Of a DNA stretch of 64,000 nt, positions 61,174 to 64,000 are shown in pieces. Under the pieces are notes generated by a model. The model did not search any database, had not been told where the DNA came from, and saw nothing but the letters and a program-made list of their open reading frames with translations. The stretch covers positions 1 to 64,000 of the forward strand of contig CBFGUG010000010.1 in the NCBI GenBank assembly GCA_965651905.1, written 5' to 3'. Made by a program: the position numbers and the translations under genes. Positions within the stretch are counted from its first letter, which is position 1, and each line of letters opens with the position of its first letter. This stretch comes from SZUA-265 sp965651905 (GTDB lineage: Bacteria > Myxococcota_A > Polyangia > Polyangiales > Polyangiaceae).

Positions 61174-62157
61174 ATGATCCAATTCAAGCGTATCGGGCTC
61201 GCACTCGCGACCCTACTGTGTTCCGCACCTGCGTTTGCCCAAAGCACGCAGCCGAGCGGTATCGAGACCGCCGTGTTAGTTCTCGATGCCTCAGGCAGCA
61301 TGACGGGCGCGCTGGAAACGTCGACCAAGATGCAAGTCGCGCAAGGCGCAGTCGCTCAGCTCGTCGACAAGTGGGACAAGAGCGTGCCGCTTGGCCTGAC
61401 GGTCTACGGCGGTGACACGGGAACCTGCAGCGACATCCGCAGCGTCATCCCAGTCGGTCCAGTCGACTCGGCCAGCTTCATGTCTGCGGTGAACGCCCTG
61501 GTACCGAGAGGCTCCACACCGCTCACGGACGCCGTGATCGCTGCAGCGGAACAACTCGATTACGAGAACAACCAAGCAACGGTCATTCTCGTCAGCGACG
61601 GTCTGGAGACGTGCAGCGCCGACCCGTGTGAGATGGCGACGGCACTCGAACAAAAGGGCATCGACCTGACGGTTCATGTCGTTGGCTTCGGTGTCGATCC
61701 CGCCGAAGCCGCTACACTGTCGTGCATTGCTCAAAACACTGGGGGTCAGTACAAGTCGGCCGATGACGCAGCCAGCCTGAGTGAGGCTCTGACAGGCATC
61801 GTCAAAGAGGTGGAGGAAGACAAGAAGCAGTGGCGCCAGAAATGCGGGAACAACTGGGGCAAGAACGGACGCTGGCAACATGGCCGCTGGAAGATGGGCA
61901 AAGGCAAACACCCTCACCACGCCTACTGGGAACAGCTGCGAAAGAAGTGGCGCAAGAACAAGTCGCTGAAGCGTGAGGAGCAGCAGTACGGCAAGCACAA
62001 GCGCTTCGGCAAGAAGCCTCATGGCAAGAAGCCTGGGTGGAAGCCTGGTCAGGGCCCAGGGAAAAGACCAACGGGCAAGGGCCCGCAAAAACATCAACCC
62101 CCCGGCAAACAGCCGTCGCAACAGAAGTCCACGGGCGCGCAGCCAAACGAAGGCTGA
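61174..62157 (+). CDS. Secreted von Willebrand A domain protein with basic tail
   Basis: The ATG at 61174 follows AAGGAAAGGA and gives a signal peptide (MIQFKRIGLALATLLCSAPAFA). About 327 residues. The vWA domain has an intact metal-ion-dependent adhesion site: VLDASGSM (DxSxS), PLTDAV (Thr), and VSDGLETC (Asp). LGLTVYGGDTGTC is typical of secreted vWA proteins. After about residue 215 a strongly basic tail (Lys/Gly/Pro/Gln/His-rich: KKQWRQKCGNNWGK, KRFGKKPHGKKPGWKPG) runs to the end. This tail could bind anionic polymer or DNA. No partner seen nearby. Confidence 0.75.
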   Translation: MIQFKRIGLALATLLCSAPAFAQSTQPSGIETAVLVLDASGSMTGALETSTKMQVAQGAVAQLVDKWDKSVPLGLTVYGGDTGTCSDIRSVIPVGPVDSASFMSAVNALVPRGSTPLTDAVIAAAEQLDYENNQATVILVSDGLETCSADPCEMATALEQKGIDLTVHVVGFGVDPAEAATLSCIAQNTGGQYKSADDAASLSEALTGIVKEVEEDKKQWRQKCGNNWGKNGRWQHGRWKMGKGKHPHHAYWEQLRKKWRKNKSLKREEQQYGKHKRFGKKPHGKKPGWKPGQGPGKRPTGKGPQKHQPPGKQPSQQKSTGAQPNEG

Positions 62158-62306
62158 ACAGCCCGTCCCCATACAGCACAATCTGCCCAAAACGAACCGA
62201 GACGCGCGCGGTGATCCGAAGGTCGCCGCGCGTCGTGCGTTTGTGGGACCAGCCGCACGCGGCCTCGCGGTTTGTCAAAGCTCGTAGAGAGCACTATGAA
62301 CGCGCC

Positions 62307-62669
62307 ATGGTCGTCGGCGTGTGTCGTGTCGTGCTCGAGCTACCCGAACTGGACTCGTTGAAGCAGAAGCGCGGCATCGTGCGCAAGTTGCTCGACCGCG
62401 TGCGGGCGCGTTTCAATGTCGCAGCGGCTGAAGTCGACTTGTTGGACGAACACAGGCGCGCCATGCTCGGCTTCGTCGTCGTGTCCAACGACCCCCGCCA
62501 CGCCAACACCATGCTCGACAAGATCACTGACTATTGCGAAAGCAGTGGCCTCGCGGAAATCGGCAGCGTCCACGTCGAACTGGTGCCGATGGGACGGCCC
62601 GTGGGAGACCTGATGGAGCCCTCCGGGTTCTCACTCCCCGACTCCTGGAAGGGCGATCCTGACGACTGA
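62307..62669 (+). CDS. DUF503 / YlxP-like protein
   Basis: A 120-residue protein from the ATG at 62307. VVGVCRVVLELPELDSLKQKRGIVRKLLDRVRARFNVAAAEVD and AMLGFVVVSNDPRHANTMLDKITDYCE match the DUF503 (YlxP) family, small proteins usually found near rbfA in other bacteria. The biochemical function is unsettled. Here it lies between the vWA gene and a membrane protein gene. The earlier frame from 62037 overlaps the vWA gene and is not coding. Confidence 0.85.
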   Translation: MVVGVCRVVLELPELDSLKQKRGIVRKLLDRVRARFNVAAAEVDLLDEHRRAMLGFVVVSNDPRHANTMLDKITDYCESSGLAEIGSVHVELVPMGRPVGDLMEPSGFSLPDSWKGDPDD

Positions 62670-62732
62670 CGCCATTCGATGCGGTAGGCCACACGACGGC
62701 GATCTCCCTCCGTTCCTTCAACTCGACGTTTG

Positions 62733-63281
62733 ATGCAGCCCATAGAACGACCACTCGCGCCAGTCCACCGATGGCTGATGATGACGTGTTTCGCCGCGGC
62801 AGTGGGCGCGTCGGCGTACGGCGTGTTCTCGAAGAGCGACACGGTGGTGTTCGGCGTTACCCTGCCGCCTGGCTCAGTGCCACTGTTCGTGTTCTTCGCG
62901 TTGTTGGGTGGCGTGTTCGCGTTGTTCAGTGGGCTCGGGCGCCCGCAATGTCGACGCTGTCGAAAAAAACTTTCCCGCGGCAGCACGTACTTCTCCACTG
63001 CGGATGAGCAGCCGCTCACCAGAGCCGTCAATCGCAGCCAACCTGAACGACTTCCCGAACCGCTGGAGCCTGACCGAACGGCAGACGCCGCGTTTGCGAT
63101 TGAAGTCGATTACTGCGCCGAATGCACCGACGTTGCCGTCTTGCGCGTGCTGCACGTCTCGACGGCGCCGCAACGAGATGGGTCCGTGCTCTCAGAAGAG
63201 TCTGAACTGCGTCCCGCGATGACACTGTCGGGTCCGAGTGCCCGGGCATGGATCGCGCACGTCGCGGCCACTCCCAAATGA
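62733..63281 (+). CDS. Membrane protein with CxxC pairs
   Basis: From the ATG at 62733, 182 residues. Two N-terminal hydrophobic segments (WLMMTCFAAAVGASAYGVF and VPLFVFFALLGGVFALFSGL) are followed by PQCRRCRKKLSRG (CxxC) and, after 60 residues, YCAECTDVAVLR (CxxC), probably a split zinc site. A long hydrophilic stretch follows. No family known. Its stop is followed by a bidirectional terminator, ending convergent transcription with the gene at 63330. Confidence 0.6.
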   Translation: MQPIERPLAPVHRWLMMTCFAAAVGASAYGVFSKSDTVVFGVTLPPGSVPLFVFFALLGGVFALFSGLGRPQCRRCRKKLSRGSTYFSTADEQPLTRAVNRSQPERLPEPLEPDRTADAAFAIEVDYCAECTDVAVLRVLHVSTAPQRDGSVLSEESELRPAMTLSGPSARAWIAHVAATPK

Positions 63282-63283
63282 GC

Positions 63284-63313
63284 GACGGGCGACGAGGTAA
63301 CTCGCCGCCCGTC
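63284..63313. terminator. Bidirectional terminator between convergent genes
   Basis: GACGGGCG and CGAG pair with CTCG and CGCCCGTC around a GTAA loop, a 12-13-bp stem with one A/C mismatch. It is placed exactly between the two convergent stops at 63281 and 63330. Confidence 0.75.
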
Positions 63314-63329
63314 ATCAGCTAGGACCGTT

Positions 63330-64000
63330 TCAGCCCTGCTTGTTCGGATCGTTGGGATCGTACTGATGCATGATCTGAGTGCCGCCCAAGCCCTTGCGGG
63401 GCTGGGCTGGGCCCGGACCCGGCTGCTGCGCCTGAGGTGATACCCCTGGCGGCGCTGCTGGCCCCTGATCGGGGGACGCCTGACCAGGTGCTCCCATCCC
63501 AGGTGACTGCGGCTGACCGGGTCCCCCCATGCCTGGAGGTGGCGCGCCCATTCCTGGAGGCGCGCCCATGGGTGGTGCCCCCATGCCTGGAGGCGGCTGA
63601 CCAGGCGCTCCCATCGGAGGCGCGCCCATGCCGGGAGGCGGTCCACCCATCGCACCTGGTGGGGCGATGCCTGGTTGGGGCTGCCCCGGGCCACCCATTG
63701 GCGCCATTCCGGGTGGCATCCCTGGCTGACCAAAACCCGGTTGACCAAAACCCGGCTGACCCGGCATGCCGGGCTGAGCTCCCATTGGCTGGCCAAAGCC
63801 GCCTGGGCCCGGTGGCATGCCTGGTTGCCCGAAACCTGGTTGGGGGCCCCCTTGACCAGGCATTGCTGCGGCACTGGCCGTTCCTGTCAGACGGGTATAG
63901 ATGATCGCCCAGCCCGACCAGATGATCGCGTAGGCCACGAACACGCCAACCACGCACGCGATCAAACCAGCCAGCGCCAACCCGACGCTCACCAAGGCAA
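63330..64000 (-). CDS. Pro/Gly/Met-rich membrane protein, partial at the window edge
   Basis: The 5' part lies beyond the window: the open frame continues to the last base, and the TTG at 63995 is unlikely to be the start. What is seen begins with a membrane segment (SVGLALAGLIACVVGVFVAYAIIWSGWAIIY), followed by about 160 residues of low-complexity repeats rich in Gly, Pro, Met, Gln and Ala (GQPGMPPG, MGAPPMGAPP, GFGQPG) and ends GTQIMHQYDPNDPNKQG. The pattern is that of multi-pass proteins with a disordered cytoplasmic tail. The repeats are nearly identical at the DNA level and may vary in number. Confidence 0.6.
   Translation of the reverse strand, partial: ALVSVGLALAGLIACVVGVFVAYAIIWSGWAIIYTRLTGTASAAAMPGQGGPQPGFGQPGMPPGPGGFGQPMGAQPGMPGQPGFGQPGFGQPGMPPGMAPMGGPGQPQPGIAPPGAMGGPPPGMGAPPMGAPGQPPPGMGAPPMGAPPGMGAPPPGMGGPGQPQSPGMGAPGQASPDQGPAAPPGVSPQAQQPGPGPAQPRKGLGGTQIMHQYDPNDPNKQG

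Noticed and set aside
62037..62306. Extended YlxP-like frame overlapping the vWA gene
   Set aside because: The family begins at the ATG at 62307; upstream residues are a shadow of the basic tail of the vWA gene.
63530..63860. Repeats in the last gene as a CRISPR or satellite array
   Set aside because: They are in-frame codon repeats of a Pro/Gly/Met-rich tail, without spacers.

Overview
The window is G+C-rich genomic DNA (low 60s % by eye) from what looks like a myxobacterium or close relative (Myxococcota). The pointers are a giant lipoprotein built from CGDG/ECDDGN Cys-rich units around a fibro-slime domain, a TT3-repeat protein with a MYXO-CTERM-like hydrophobic/Arg tail, a TIGR02147-type regulator with a partner lipoprotein, a Pkn-type Ser/Thr kinase, an FHA protein, and a very high share of lipoproteins with Asp/Ser/Pro-rich linkers and Cys-rich ends. 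No rRNA, tRNA, CRISPR array, transposase or replication origin was recognised. The order Polyangiales is only a guess.

Layout. 0-8.3 kb: Cys-rich fibro-slime lipoprotein, a Spy/CpxP-like membrane protein, an AlkA-type DNA glycosylase, a PAS-PAS hybrid histidine kinase and two small envelope proteins. 8.4-10.6 kb: a decayed accessory patch with two related antitoxin genes, a ParE/RelE toxin pseudogene and about 0.9 kb without convincing genes. 10.6-12.2 kb: Uma2-type nuclease and an FHA protein. 12.5-14.9 kb: a probable operon of two RhiA-like proteins, a Cys-rich lipoprotein and a phage-tail-collar protein. 15.3-22.15 kb: six co-directional genes resembling a contact-dependent or type VI-type effector cassette: an unknown protein, a pore-like protein, a small membrane protein that could give immunity, a protein with two split OmpA-like modules, a protein with a clan-CD-like His/Cys arrangement, and a pentapeptide-repeat lipoprotein. 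Imperfect direct repeats (about 72 bp, core 38/40 identical) lie on both sides. No secretion machinery is in the window.

22.2-31.3 kb: a TIGR02147 regulator behind palindromic sites, its partner lipoprotein, a beta-barrel protein with carboxypeptidase-regulatory-like domains, a FecR-like protein translationally coupled to a Ser/Thr kinase, and an acidic Cys-rich lipoprotein; this reads as an envelope signalling block. 31.3-37 kb: HSDL2-like dehydrogenase, type II NADH dehydrogenase, a collapsed glutathione S-transferase gene, an ECF sigma factor and a lipoprotein alpha/beta hydrolase. 37-49 kb: a minus-strand set (YiiX-type papain-like membrane protein, a lipoprotein, a PLP enzyme with a lipoprotein-like signal) and plus-strand envelope genes (beta-propeller membrane protein, membrane protein with HExxH, zinc-ribbon membrane protein, lipoprotein with a lectin-like end). 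49-64 kb: FabG-like reductase, a DUF4336/MarR pair sharing a symmetric promoter-operator, a SelT/SelW-like protein, RsgA, GH30 and GH10 xylanases, oligoendopeptidase F, a second Cys-rich lipoprotein, a von Willebrand A protein, a YlxP-like protein and a Pro/Gly/Met-rich membrane protein cut by the window edge.

All functions come from reading the translated sequence against remembered family features; no search was run. Starts were chosen from ribosome-binding sites, signal peptides and family N-termini, and differ in places from the longest open frame.
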